A stretch of 64,000 nt of DNA, taken from positions 145,475 through 209,474 of the forward strand of contig NZ_RKLO01000001.1 in the NCBI RefSeq assembly GCF_004011825.1. Direction: 5' to 3'. Every line of letters starts with the position of its first letter. Position 1 is the stretch's first letter. The notes beneath the pieces were generated by a model. That model was given only the letters and a program-made list of their open reading frames with translations, was not told where the DNA came from and did not search any database. Both the position numbers and the translations under genes were made by a program. This document shows, in pieces, positions 26,488 through 34,776 of the stretch. Source of the stretch: Rhodococcus xishaensis. Its GTDB lineage: Bacteria; Actinomycetota; Actinomycetes; Mycobacteriales; Mycobacteriaceae.

Positions 26488-27063
26488 ATGAGATACCCGC
26501 AGGACGCGCTGGCGGCGGACGAGCAACTCGTGCTCCACCGGCATCCGCACTGGAAGAGTCTCGTCGTCCCGTCGGTGATCTTCATCCTGGCGACCGCAAT
26601 CGCTGGTTTCGCCGTGGGACTCGCTCAGTCGCAACTGATCGGCGGCACCGTGACGGTCGTGTCGATCCTGGTCGGAGCGTCGTGGCTGGGACTCGTGGCG
26701 TGGAAGGTCTTGGTCCCGGTACTGCGGTGGAAGTCGACGCACTTCATCGTCACCGACCGGCGAGTGATGGTCCGGCAAGGGGTCATGACCCACACGGGTA
26801 TAGACATCCCAATGAACCGGATCAGCAATGTCCAGTTCCGGCACGGGCTCGTCGACAGGATGCTGCGCACCGGCACGCTCGTGATCGTCGCGTCGTCAGA
26901 CGATCCGCTCGAATTCGATGACATTCCCGAGGTCCAGAGGGTCCACTCGCTGCTGTACCACCAGGTGTTCGATTCGGCGAACATCCCGCACGAACGCTAC
27001 CCGGGTGGTGGTTCGGGCCGTGCAGGTGAAGAAGGTCGAAATTATTGGAAAGGCTGGTTATAG
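26488..27063 (+). CDS. Bacterial PH-domain (DUF304) membrane protein
   Basis: 191 residues: an N-terminal cytoplasmic part (MRYPQDALAADEQLVLHRHPHWK), two membrane segments (VPSVIFILATAIAGFAVGLA and IGGTVTVVSILVGASWLGLVAWK) and a bPH2 domain (THFIVTDRRVMVRQGVMTHTGIDIPMN..., broken here). The C-terminus is basic with RYPGGGSGRAGEEGRNYWKGW. Counterpart of Rv3278c by order; function unknown. The TAG stop lies about 35 bases before the response regulator. Confidence 0.88.
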   Translation: MRYPQDALAADEQLVLHRHPHWKSLVVPSVIFILATAIAGFAVGLAQSQLIGGTVTVVSILVGASWLGLVAWKVLVPVLRWKSTHFIVTDRRVMVRQGVMTHTGIDIPMNRISNVQFRHGLVDRMLRTGTLVIVASSDDPLEFDDIPEVQRVHSLLYHQVFDSANIPHERYPGGGSGRAGEEGRNYWKGWL

Positions 27064-27086
27064 GACCGCATCGGCTCGCGTAATCG

Positions 27087-27092
27087 TAGGCT
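27087..27092 (+). promoter_or_regulatory. -10 hexamer for leaderless response regulator mRNA
   Basis: TAGGCT, 6 bases before the GTG at 27099. Confidence 0.6.
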
Positions 27093-27098
27093 GTCGTC

Positions 27099-27779
27099 GT
27101 GACCGCCGTACTGCTTGCCGAAGATGACGAAGCCATCGCTGCGCCGCTGTCGCGTGCTCTCGGCCGCGAGGGCTACACCGTCACGACCGAACAGACCGGG
27201 CCGGCCGCGCTCGAGCGCGCGCTCACCGGTGAGTTCGAGCTCCTGATCCTAGACCTCGGGCTTCCGGGGATGGACGGGCTCGAAGTGTGCCGTCAGTTGC
27301 GTGCACACAGCCTGGACCTGGCCGTACTGATGCTGACTGCGCGAACCGACGAGGTCGACTTCGTCGTCGGCTTGGACGCGGGCGCTGACGACTACGTCGG
27401 CAAGCCGTTCCGGCTCGCCGAACTGATGGCGCGGGTCCGTGCGCTGCTGCGCCGAAGCGGCGGCGGCGAGGACGTCGTCGTCGAGGTCGCCGGCATCCGC
27501 CTCGAGCCCGCCGCTCGTCGCGTCCTGGTCAACGGGTCCGAGATCGCGTTGGCGAACAAGGAGTACGAGTTGCTTCGGGTGCTGCTCGAGCACGCCGGTC
27601 AGGTCGTCTCGCGCGACACCATCCTGCGGGAGGTGTGGGGCGACGTGGAACTGCGTGGCTCGAAAACGCTCGACATGCACATGTCCTGGCTGCGTCGCAA
27701 GATCGGTGACGAGGGGGCGGGTGCGGATCGCCGGATCGCGACCGTGCGCGGAGTCGGGTTCCGGATCAACACCGACTAG
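27099..27779 (+). CDS. OmpR-family response regulator
   Basis: 226 residues: receiver domain with acidic pair at 9-10, phosphoacceptor Asp52 (LDLGLPGMDG), switch Thr in MLTARTD and Lys in GKPFR; then a winged-helix DNA-binding domain (ANKEYELLRVLLEHAGQVVSRDTILREVWG, truncated mention: KEYELLRVLL) ending in a TVRGVGFRIN wing. It is followed after 12 bases by its probable partner histidine kinase. The signal is unknown. Confidence 0.93.
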   Translation: MTAVLLAEDDEAIAAPLSRALGREGYTVTTEQTGPAALERALTGEFELLILDLGLPGMDGLEVCRQLRAHSLDLAVLMLTARTDEVDFVVGLDAGADDYVGKPFRLAELMARVRALLRRSGGGEDVVVEVAGIRLEPAARRVLVNGSEIALANKEYELLRVLLEHAGQVVSRDTILREVWGDVELRGSKTLDMHMSWLRRKIGDEGAGADRRIATVRGVGFRINTD

Positions 27780-27791
27780 GTTCTCGGCACC

Positions 27792-29126
27792 GTGCGTCGC
27801 AGAATCCTGCAGTCGATCCTCGCGGTCGTCATCTTCACGGGTCTGCTGCTCGGTGTCCCGCTGATCTCTACGGCGTGGCTGTGGGTTGACGACTTCACCC
27901 GCAGCGACCTCCAGAACCGGCTTGACCGGATGGCCGTGGAGATCATCACGCAGCAAGGCAGTGCCGGCGTCGTCGAGGGCGAGCTGGACACGACCTCCCT
28001 GCGTCTGGCCGTACCCGAGGGCGGCAAGCTCGTCGTGGTCTATCCCACCCCCGAGGACGGGGCTGCACGGATGGACATAGGGGCGGAGTCGGTGCCCTCG
28101 CCGCTCGTCGAGTCGCTGTCGATGGGTACGTCCGGGTCGCTGCGGCTCGAGGTGCCGTCCGACCGGATGCGGACGCTACAGCGTCAGGCGGTGGGCGCGG
28201 TGACCCTGCTGGTCCTCGGTTCGATGGGCGCCGGCGCCGCCGTCGCTGTAGTGACCGCCAAACGCCTCGCAGATCCCCTCAGAGACGTTGCGGAGCGCGC
28301 GGCTCGGCTCGCCGAGGGCGACTTCCGTCCGGACTCCCGCAGGCACGGCATCCCGGAACTCGATCGCGTGTCCGACGTGCTCGATTCGGCGACCGTCGAG
28401 ATATCGGGGCGTTTGCAACGTGAGCACGCGCTCGTCGGCGATGTCTCGCACCAGTTGCGCAGCCGACTGACAGCGGTGCACCTGCGTCTCGACGAATTGT
28501 CCGGACACCCGGATCCCTCCGTGGTGCACGAGGCGGAGGAAGCGATGGCACAGGTCGATCGGCTCACCGTCGCCGTGGACGATCTCGTGCGATCGTCCCG
28601 CGACGGTGATGCCGCCAGCCACGAGCCGGTCTCGGTGGTACGGGAACTCGCGAGCGTCGTCGCGGACTGGCAGGGTCCGTTCAAAGACTCCGGCCGGGTA
28701 CTGCGCCTGCGGGGCGAGCCACGTTTGACCTCGTCAGCGACTGGGTCGCGGCTGCGTGAGGCGGTATCGGTGCTGATCGACAACTCCCTGCAGCACGGCG
28801 CGGGCACCTGCACGGTCTCTGTCCGGCTCGTGTCGGGTCCGGTGGGACGAGGATCCTCGACGGATCCGCTCGATTCCCGTGTATGCGTGGAGGTATCCGA
28901 CGAGGGCGAGGGGGTCAGCGACAAACTGGCGCCGCACATCTTCGACCGCGGATTCTCCGGGGCCGGATCGACCGGGGTCGGGTTGGCGCTCGCACGAGCA
29001 CTTGTGGAGGCGGACGGCGGGCGTCTCGAACTCCAGCGCAGACGACCCGCACTGTTCGCGGTGTTCCTTTCGCCAGTTCGTGACGACGCTCCGACGCGGG
29101 TGGCCGGTATCCACGAACCGCGCTAG
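27792..29126 (+). CDS. Sensor histidine kinase (HisKA/HATPase, with HAMP)
   Basis: 444 residues. Membrane segment 1 at ~8-28 (ILAVVIFTGLLLGVPLISTAW), an extracellular loop of ~100 residues, segment 2 at ~133-155 (AVGAVTLLVLGSMGAGAAVAVV), HAMP-like region, then DVSHQLRSRL with phospho-acceptor His220, N box (LIDNSLQHGAG), G1 (VSDEGEGV) and G2 (STGVGLALARALVEADGG). GTG start. Pairs with the response regulator immediately upstream. The substrate or stimulus cannot be read from the sequence. Confidence 0.92.
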   Translation: MRRRILQSILAVVIFTGLLLGVPLISTAWLWVDDFTRSDLQNRLDRMAVEIITQQGSAGVVEGELDTTSLRLAVPEGGKLVVVYPTPEDGAARMDIGAESVPSPLVESLSMGTSGSLRLEVPSDRMRTLQRQAVGAVTLLVLGSMGAGAAVAVVTAKRLADPLRDVAERAARLAEGDFRPDSRRHGIPELDRVSDVLDSATVEISGRLQREHALVGDVSHQLRSRLTAVHLRLDELSGHPDPSVVHEAEEAMAQVDRLTVAVDDLVRSSRDGDAASHEPVSVVRELASVVADWQGPFKDSGRVLRLRGEPRLTSSATGSRLREAVSVLIDNSLQHGAGTCTVSVRLVSGPVGRGSSTDPLDSRVCVEVSDEGEGVSDKLAPHIFDRGFSGAGSTGVGLALARALVEADGGRLELQRRRPALFAVFLSPVRDDAPTRVAGIHEPR

Positions 29127-29138
29127 TCGGCCATCGAC

Positions 29139-29202
29139 TGTTTCCTACGCGGCCTGTCCCCTACGCGATCTGTTTCCTACGCGGCCTGTCTCATATACGG
29201 CC
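29139..29202. repeat. 16-bp tandem repeat, four degenerate copies, at the gtrA 3' end
   Basis: Units start at 29139, 29155, 29171 and 29187. Units 1 and 3 are identical (TGTTTCCTACGCGGCC); unit 4 contains the gtrA stop codon on the minus strand. The array lies between the convergent kinase and gtrA genes. Confidence 0.85.
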
Positions 29203-29739
29203 GGGATCGTCTGCCGCCAGCCCCGCCGGTTCGGGCTGGTCGATCTCCTCGTAGCCGGTCGAGTCCTCCGGGAAGACCCATCGGCGGAAAGACCAGAATC
29301 GGAAGGTCATCTGCAGCAGATTGCCGATGATGTAGTTGAGGACGAAGTCGACGACCACGAGGGTCGTGAAGGTCAGGGAGGTGCGGATGTCGAAGATGTT
29401 GTTCGCGATCCACAGCGGTGCCGCCGCGATGATGACGCCGACGCCACTGATCGTGAAGAACAGCAGCGCCTCGTGATGGCGTTCGCGTCCACCACGGTGC
29501 TTGAACGACCACTCACGATTGAGGATGTAGCTCAGGATCGTCGCAATGACGCCCGAAAAGACCTTGGCGACGACAGGCTTCTGCTCGAGGATCGACAGGC
29601 TCAGCGTGTAGAAGATCGCGAGGTCGACCACCATGGTCGTGCCGCCGACGATCGCGAACTTGACGAACTCATGGTGGCGAACGGCGATGGTCCGGAAGGG
29701 CTGCGGAACTCGGCTGATCGCCGCATCGACGAAAGACAC
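29191..29739 (-). CDS. GtrA family membrane protein
   Basis: 182 residues with four membrane segments typical of GtrA: FVKFAIVGGTTMVVDLAIFYTL, KVFSGVIATILSYILNREWSF (the SYxxNRxWTF motif), ALLFFTISGVGVIIAAAPLWIA and FTTLVVVDFVLNYIIGNLLQMTFRFWSF. Family members flip or carry lipid-linked sugars for cell-wall glycan. Counterpart of Rv3277, next to purK as there. GTG at 29739 follows TACAAT by 8 bases on the minus strand. The C-terminal ~25 residues are hydrophilic and acidic. Confidence 0.9.
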   Translation of the reverse strand: MSFVDAAISRVPQPFRTIAVRHHEFVKFAIVGGTTMVVDLAIFYTLSLSILEQKPVVAKVFSGVIATILSYILNREWSFKHRGGRERHHEALLFFTISGVGVIIAAAPLWIANNIFDIRTSLTFTTLVVVDFVLNYIIGNLLQMTFRFWSFRRWVFPEDSTGYEEIDQPEPAGLAADDPGRI

Positions 29740-29747
29740 AACGAAGT

Positions 29748-29753
29748 ATTGTA
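29748..29753 (-). promoter_or_regulatory. -10 hexamer for leaderless gtrA mRNA
   Basis: TACAAT on the minus strand, 8 bases before the GTG at 29739. Confidence 0.5.
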
Positions 29754-29853
29754 CGAATCCGTAATCTCATCGATGCAGCAGATGGTGATCTATCAGGTTC
29801 TTCACAGGTAGCGATACCGGACGACCTCGGCAGAAGTGCTGACGGCGAACGTG

Positions 29854-29865
29854 ACACCATGGTGT
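29854..29865 (+). promoter_or_regulatory. Palindrome just before purK
   Basis: ACACCATGGTGT is a perfect 12-bp palindrome ending 3 bases before the GTG at 29869. It could fold over the start region or bind a regulator. Confidence 0.3.
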
Positions 29866-29868
29866 GTC

Positions 29869-31134
29869 GTGACCGGCAAATCTGATTCCGAAGCTCGCCC
29901 CACCCCGCAGCGTGATCTCCCGAGCGGGATGCCAGTGGTGACGATGATCGGTGGCGGTCAGCTCGCCCGCATGACCCATCAGGCCGCGATCGAGTTGGGA
30001 CAGACCCTGCGGGTGCTCGCGGAAGGCATCGACGAGCCCGCCGCACAGGTCAGTCCCGACGTCGTGCTCGGCAGTCACACCGACCTCGCGGCACTCCGCA
30101 AGGCCGCCGTCGGATCGGTTGCGCTCACTTTCGATCACGAACACGTCCCCACCCAGCACCTCGACGCCCTGGTGGCAGAGGGCGTCAACGTTCAACCCCC
30201 GCCACAGGCTCTCGTGTACGCGCAGGACAAACTGGCGATGCGGCGCAAGCTCAGCGAGATGGGTGTCCCGGTCCCAGCCTTCGCGGAGGTCACCTGGGCC
30301 GAGGACGTCATCCGGTTCGGTGCCGAGCACGGCTGGCCCGTCGTCCTCAAGGCCGTACGCGGCGGCTACGACGGTCGCGGTGTCTGGATCACCGACGACT
30401 CCGACGAGGCCGAGTCGATTGTCGCCGAGCAACTAGACAGGGGCGTCGCGCTCATGGTCGAGCAGGCGGTCGACTTCACCCGAGAACTCTCCGCGATGGT
30501 CGCGCGCTCGCCGTTCGGGCAGGGCGCGTCCTGGCCGGTTGTCGAGACGGTGCAGCGAAATGGGCAGTGCGCGGTCGTGCTTGCGCCCGCTCCGCAGCTG
30601 TCGGCGGACCTCGCGACGGAGGCCGAGCGGCTGGCGTTGCGCGTGGCGTCCGAATTGGGCGTTGTGGGTGCGATGGCCGTCGAGCTGTTCGAAACCACCG
30701 ATGGGACGCTGGTCGTCAATGAACTGGCAATGCGTCCACACAATTCCGGGCACTGGACACAGGACGGCGCACGGACGTCGCAGTTCGAGCAGCATCTGCG
30801 AGCCGTCCTGGACTACCCGCTCGGTGACACCTCGCCCATCGCACCGGTCACTGTGATGGCGAACGTCCTCGGCGCGCCCGAGGCGCCGACCATGAGCGTG
30901 GATGAGCGGCTGCACCATCTGTTCGCGCGCATGCCCGACGCCAAGGTGCACCTCTACGGCAAGGGAGAACGCAAGGACCGCAAGATCGGTCACGTCAATG
31001 TGGTTGGCGGTGCCGAGGGTTCACCGGACGACGCCGCGTACGTGGCCGACGTGCGCGAGCGTGCGGAGCGGGCGGCACACTGGCTGTCGCACGCCGAGTG
31101 GACCGACGGCTGGGATGAGCACGGGACGGGATGA
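29869..31134 (+). CDS. purK: N5-carboxyaminoimidazole ribonucleotide synthase
   Basis: ATP-grasp enzyme of purine synthesis that carboxylates AIR to N5-CAIR. 421 residues: VVTMIGGGQLARMTHQAAIELG (nucleotide fold), FDHEHVPTQHLDAL, PVVLKAVRGGYDGRGVW (ATP-grasp glycine loop), VEQAVDFTRELSAMVAR, and VNELAMRPHNSGHWT. GTG at 29869 is preferred; an upstream start at 29836 would run through the palindrome. The product feeds PurE, encoded 66 bases on. Confidence 0.93.
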   Translation: MTGKSDSEARPTPQRDLPSGMPVVTMIGGGQLARMTHQAAIELGQTLRVLAEGIDEPAAQVSPDVVLGSHTDLAALRKAAVGSVALTFDHEHVPTQHLDALVAEGVNVQPPPQALVYAQDKLAMRRKLSEMGVPVPAFAEVTWAEDVIRFGAEHGWPVVLKAVRGGYDGRGVWITDDSDEAESIVAEQLDRGVALMVEQAVDFTRELSAMVARSPFGQGASWPVVETVQRNGQCAVVLAPAPQLSADLATEAERLALRVASELGVVGAMAVELFETTDGTLVVNELAMRPHNSGHWTQDGARTSQFEQHLRAVLDYPLGDTSPIAPVTVMANVLGAPEAPTMSVDERLHHLFARMPDAKVHLYGKGERKDRKIGHVNVVGGAEGSPDDAAYVADVRERAERAAHWLSHAEWTDGWDEHGTG

Positions 31135-31200
31135 TGCTGGGCGGAATGAGCACGGCCGGGGGACACTGTCCGGGACGGAACACACGGGGAGTAGCACGAA

Positions 31201-31710
31201 GTGACTGAATCGAACGGGCCCCTCGTCGGGCTGATCATGGGCAGCGACTCGGACTGGCCGACGATGGAGGCCGCCGCCGAGGCGCTGGCCGAGTTCGGCA
31301 TCAGGTTCGAGGTGGGTGTCGTGTCGGCACACCGCACCCCGCAGCGAATGCTCGACTACGCCCGGGACGCGGCGGGACGCGGCATCAAGGTCATCATCGC
31401 GGGCGCCGGCGGCGCTGCACACCTGCCCGGCATGGTCGCGTCGGCGACCCCGCTTCCGGTGATCGGCGTGCCGGTTCCGCTCGCGTACCTCGACGGCATG
31501 GATTCGTTGCTGTCGATCGTGCAGATGCCCGCTGGGGTCCCCGTCGCCACGGTGTCGATCGGTGGCGCCCGTAACGCGGGGCTGCTGGCCGCACGCATCC
31601 TCGGCGCGTCGGATCCGGCTTTACTGCAGCGTATGGCCGAGTTCCAGGCCGGCCTCGAGCAAATGGTTCTCGACAAGGACGAGTCGCTGCGCCGCAAGCT
31701 GCTCGGCTGA
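31201..31710 (+). CDS. purE: N5-carboxyaminoimidazole ribonucleotide mutase (class I PurE)
   Basis: 169 residues. [16 protein letters not shown] is the CAIR-binding loop, [15 protein letters not shown] carries the catalytic histidine, [17 protein letters not shown] and [14 protein letters not shown] complete the octameric PurE fold. It converts N5-CAIR to CAIR after PurK. GTG start at 31201, with GGGGAG ten bases upstream. Counterpart of Rv3275c. Confidence 0.95.
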   Translation: MTESNGPLVGLIMGSDSDWPTMEAAAEALAEFGIRFEVGVVSAHRTPQRMLDYARDAAGRGIKVIIAGAGGAAHLPGMVASATPLPVIGVPVPLAYLDGMDSLLSIVQMPAGVPVATVSIGGARNAGLLAARILGASDPALLQRMAEFQAGLEQMVLDKDESLRRKLLG

Positions 31711-31740
31711 GCGGTACTGGATCGAATCCGAGGCTGACGC

Positions 31741-32919
31741 ATGGCCCGATTCCCGCTCAGTGAGCGCTGGTATCGCTGGAGCGCCGCCCACGCGGTCGCG
31801 ATCGACCGGGTCGAGGCGGCGCTGCTGTCGCTGATCTGCCTGGCCGTGGCTGATGCCGGCGGTGCCGCCGAGATCGTGATCTCGCTGGGAATGACGGTGC
31901 CACTCGCGTGGCGTCGGTCTCGGACGGTGGAGTCCGGCTTCGTGATCGCAGGGTTCGCGGTCTTGCACCTGCTGGCCGTCGACACACTGATGCCGAGTTC
32001 GATCGCGGTTCCGATCGCGCTGTACGGGTTCGCGGCCTACGCCCCCCGGTGGAGCAGCTATACGGCCCTGGCCCTTTCCATATTCGGTGCCACCGCGGCC
32101 GGGGTCAGGTACTTCGCGTTCGCCGAAAGTGGGTGGCAGGGCGTCGCGGTCTTGTCCGCGTTCGCCGTCGTGTTCGTCCTCGCGGTGTGGGCGTTCGGCG
32201 ATCTGCGGCGGGTGCGGATCCAGGAACTCGAGGGACTGGCCGAGCGGGCGCGGCTGCTCGAGCTCGAGCGCGCCCAGGAAGCCGAGCTGGCGGCCTTGGG
32301 TGAGCGCACCCGGATCGCGCGCGAAATGCACGACATCGTCGCTCACTCGCTGACCGTCGTGATCGCGCAAGCCGACGGCGGACGCTACGGTGCGGCACAG
32401 AACCCACAGGCCGCCATCGCCGCGCTCGAGACGATCTCGTCGACGGGCCGGCAGGCACTCACGGATATGCGGGCGCTGCTGTCGGTGCTGCGAGAGGACC
32501 GGCCACGCGAGTTCTCGACGATGCCCGGCGCCGACGACATCGACTGCCTGGTCGCGGAACTCCGCCGCAGTGGCCTCGACGTAGTTCTCGACTTGACGGG
32601 GAAGCCACGCGAGCTGTCGCCCGGTGCGGGCCTGACCGCGTATCGCATCGTGCAGGAGTCGCTGACCAATGTCCTCAAGCACGCGGGACCGGGTGCCCAG
32701 GCGCGCGTTGAGCTGAACTGGCGCGAGGGTGAACTCGAGCTTGTCGTCACTGACGATGGCCGCGGTGGGGCAGCCGCGCTGATCGAGGCTTCGCCGGGCG
32801 GACAGGGTGTGATCGGCATGGCCGAGCGGGCAAACCTGCACGGCGGCAAGCTCCGCGCCGGACCGCTCGCGGGCGGTGGCTACCGGGTGCGGGGCCAGCT
32901 ACCGTACGTCGCGCCCTAG
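31741..32919 (+). CDS. Sensor histidine kinase, NarL/DesK-type (HisKA_3)
   Basis: 392 residues. The N-terminal ~155 residues hold about five hydrophobic segments with short loops. A coiled-coil linker (VRIQELEGLAERARLLELERAQEAE..., from ~157) leads to REMHDIVAHSLTVV with phospho-acceptor His197, dimerisation helices and an HATPase domain (RIVQESLTNVLKHAG, VTDDGRGG, GGQGVIGMAERANLHGG). The large linker and membrane domain suggest sensing of the membrane state. The next gene is its response regulator. The stop codon TAG forms part of that gene's -10 element. Confidence 0.92.
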   Translation: MARFPLSERWYRWSAAHAVAIDRVEAALLSLICLAVADAGGAAEIVISLGMTVPLAWRRSRTVESGFVIAGFAVLHLLAVDTLMPSSIAVPIALYGFAAYAPRWSSYTALALSIFGATAAGVRYFAFAESGWQGVAVLSAFAVVFVLAVWAFGDLRRVRIQELEGLAERARLLELERAQEAELAALGERTRIAREMHDIVAHSLTVVIAQADGGRYGAAQNPQAAIAALETISSTGRQALTDMRALLSVLREDRPREFSTMPGADDIDCLVAELRRSGLDVVLDLTGKPRELSPGAGLTAYRIVQESLTNVLKHAGPGAQARVELNWREGELELVVTDDGRGGAAALIEASPGGQGVIGMAERANLHGGKLRAGPLAGGGYRVRGQLPYVAP

Positions 32920-32922
32920 GCT
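32917..32922 (+). promoter_or_regulatory. -10-like TAGGCT overlapping the kinase stop codon
   Basis: TAGGCT lies 7 bases before the ATG at 32930, so the response regulator may also be made from its own leaderless message. Confidence 0.4.
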
Positions 32923-32929
32923 GGTCGAC

Positions 32930-33592
32930 ATGATCCGCGTGGCACTCGTCGACGACCAACAGCTCGTGCGGGCCGGTTTCCGCATGGTGATCGACTCGCA
33001 ACCCGACCTCTCGGTTGTGCTCGAGGCATCGGACGGCGCGCGCGGCGTCGACGAGCTGTCACGCACGTCCGCCGATGTTGTCCTGATGGACGTCCAGATG
33101 CCGAACATGGACGGGATCGAGGCCACTCGCCGGCTCAGCGCGCGGAACGACTCACCGAAGGTGGTCGTGCTCACCACGTTCGAGAACGACGAGTACGTCA
33201 TGTCGGCGATCAGTGCCGGCGCCAGCGGTTTCCTCCTCAAGGACGTCCCGCCCGAGGAACTGCTCGGCGCGATCCGCACCGTCTACCGGGGCGACGCCGT
33301 CATCGAGGCGAGGTCCACGCGCAAACTCCTGCAGCACGTCGGCCCGATGCTGGGCACGGTCCGGCCGACGCTCCCCGACCTGACGCCCCGCGAGATCGAG
33401 GTTCTCGAGGCGATGGCGCACGGGCTGTCGAACGCCGAGATCGCCGAGAAGTTCGTGGTGTCCGAGGCGACGGTGAAAACCCATGTGGGACGTGTGCTGT
33501 CGAAGACCGGGTCGCGCGACCGTGTGCAGGCGGTCGTGTACGCCTTCCAGGTCGGCCTGGTGCGGCCGGAGGATATCCTCGGCTCCGACTGA
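32930..33592 (+). CDS. NarL/FixJ-family response regulator
   Basis: 220 residues: receiver domain with acidic pair DD at 8-9, phosphoacceptor Asp54 (LMDVQMPNMDG), Thr in VLTTFEND and Lys in LLKDVPPEE; C-terminal LuxR-type helix-turn-helix (LTPREIEVLEAMAHGLSNAEI and SEATVKTHVGRVLSKTG). Start is the ATG at 32930, 10 bases after the kinase stop. The pair is inserted between purE and the downstream genes relative to the tuberculosis order. Confidence 0.93.
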   Translation: MIRVALVDDQQLVRAGFRMVIDSQPDLSVVLEASDGARGVDELSRTSADVVLMDVQMPNMDGIEATRRLSARNDSPKVVVLTTFENDEYVMSAISAGASGFLLKDVPPEELLGAIRTVYRGDAVIEARSTRKLLQHVGPMLGTVRPTLPDLTPREIEVLEAMAHGLSNAEIAEKFVVSEATVKTHVGRVLSKTGSRDRVQAVVYAFQVGLVRPEDILGSD

Positions 33593-33602
33593 CCGTCCTG
33601 AG

Positions 33603-33668
33603 CTCCCATTCCTTACGCCTGCGGTCGGATTCCCGCGTGTGCGGAAAAGAACTGGGTACTCAGGCCGA
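33603..33668. repeat. Left copy of a 66-bp imperfect direct repeat
   Basis: Aligns without gaps to 34618-34683 at roughly two thirds identity. Both start CTCCCATTCC, share CGGATTCCCGC/CGGAATCCCGC and end near CTSAGGCYGAT. This copy overlaps the end of the AbiEi/DUF559 gene. It contains a small hairpin (CCGCACACGCGG on the minus strand). Confidence 0.65.
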
Positions 33669-34517
33669 TCGGTGTCGGTTGTGTCGGCGTCGCCGTACTA
33701 CCGCAGCGACCTCCTCTGCCACCGCATCGGGATCGGCGAGGACGTCGTAGGCCGCGTAGCGCAACACCAGCCAGCCCTGTCGGACCAGCCAGTTCTGTCG
33801 ACGTCGGTCTCTGCGGAACACGTCTGGTTCGCTGTGGAATTCGCGGCCGTCCACCTCGACGACGACCCTGGCGCGGGCATCTACGAGATCGCACACATAC
33901 GGGCCGACGGGTTCGTTCGCCGCCATCGGGCACCGTCGCTGGTTCAGAGCCCGTGCGAGCAGGCGTTCGGGCTCCGAGGCGGCCCGCAGTGCAGCCATGC
34001 GGAACTGCTCGCGTGCTCGCGTGTTGCCCCACCGGCCCGGACATTGGTTGAGCAGCTCCTGCAACTGCTCGGGGGCAACCGATCCGGACAGTCGCTCGTC
34101 GATGAGGCGCTCGAACTCCTCGGTGGGCATCACGGCCCCGCAATCGACCAGAGTCTGCGCAGTCGACACGGTCGGCAGTGACCAGCATTCGCGGACTTGG
34201 GCATCGTCGAGGTTGCGGCGGTGCAGGACCAGCCACTTCGGTGTCCGCACCCGAACCGGCGTCGGAACCGTCGCCTCGACGACGTTCGGTTCGCCGATCC
34301 ACCCGTGCAGCCACGCCGCCGTCCGGTGACTCAACACCGCCCTCGGTTGCCAGCGCGTCACCGCGTGGCAGAGTGCCAGGGCAGTCGGTTCAGTGACTGC
34401 ATAGGTTCTCGGCAGGACGCGTCGATAATGGCCGCGGCGGCATCGGCTGCCGATCGTGCTGCGCGGAACTCCCGCGGCAATCAGTTCGTCGAAGGTGTGG
34501 ATTCCGAAGGGGCTCAT
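33660..34517 (-). CDS. AbiEi-like antitoxin-domain / DUF559 (Vsr-like nuclease fold) protein
   Basis: 285 residues. The N-terminal ~95 resemble the AbiEi_4 winged-helix and following domain (FDELIAAGVPRSTIGSRCRRGHYRRVLPRTYAV..., shortened: HYRRVLPRTYAV; AVLSHRTAAWLHG). The C-terminal ~110 are DUF559 (CDLVDARARVVVEVDGREFH, DRRRQNWLVRQGWLVLRY), with Asp, Glu-Val-Asp-Gly and Lys-like positions of a Vsr/PD-(D/E)xK-type fold. No partner toxin gene is next to it. Such proteins are common orphans in actinobacteria; the role is unknown. It lies between two copies of a 66-bp direct repeat, which suggests a mobile unit. ATG 34517 chosen; a longer frame to 34598 has no family match. Confidence 0.8.
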   Translation of the reverse strand: MSPFGIHTFDELIAAGVPRSTIGSRCRRGHYRRVLPRTYAVTEPTALALCHAVTRWQPRAVLSHRTAAWLHGWIGEPNVVEATVPTPVRVRTPKWLVLHRRNLDDAQVRECWSLPTVSTAQTLVDCGAVMPTEEFERLIDERLSGSVAPEQLQELLNQCPGRWGNTRAREQFRMAALRAASEPERLLARALNQRRCPMAANEPVGPYVCDLVDARARVVVEVDGREFHSEPDVFRRDRRRQNWLVRQGWLVLRYAAYDVLADPDAVAEEVAAVVRRRRHNRHRSA

Positions 34518-34617
34518 GATCGCAGGCTCGCCCGAGCGCCCGACGCCTCGGGAGATCTGTGTACGCACGTCGGGTCGGGCTGGGGATGACGTCGGCACTG
34601 TGGATGGTCGGCCTTGC

Positions 34618-34683
34618 CTCCCATTCCCTTCGCTTCCGAGCGGAATCCCGCACCAGTAGCGAAGTTATGGGCGCTGAGGCTGA
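34618..34683. repeat. Right copy of a 66-bp imperfect direct repeat
   Basis: Matches 33603-33668 without gaps. On the minus strand it contains TTCCGCTCGGAA, a near-perfect palindrome. It sits about 100 bases upstream of the AbiEi/DUF559 start. Confidence 0.65.
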
Positions 34684-34776
34684 TGGCGAGTCCTACCGGA
34701 GGATGACCCCCGGCCGTGCGGAGATCGCCCCTCGCTCCGATGTGGAAGGCCATTGACCAGCCATAACGTTGACAGC

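Noticed and set aside
29836..29868. Earlier start for purK
   Set aside because: It would run through a perfect palindrome and add residues not expected in PurK; the GTG at 29869 fits better.
31100..31200. Possible 15- or 27-bp repeats in the purK-purE gap
   Set aside because: Several ATGAGCACGG-like matches exist but no single period aligns the stretch well.
33603..34683. Insertion sequence around the DUF559 gene
   Set aside because: The flanking repeats are direct and degenerate, and no transposase or target duplication is seen.
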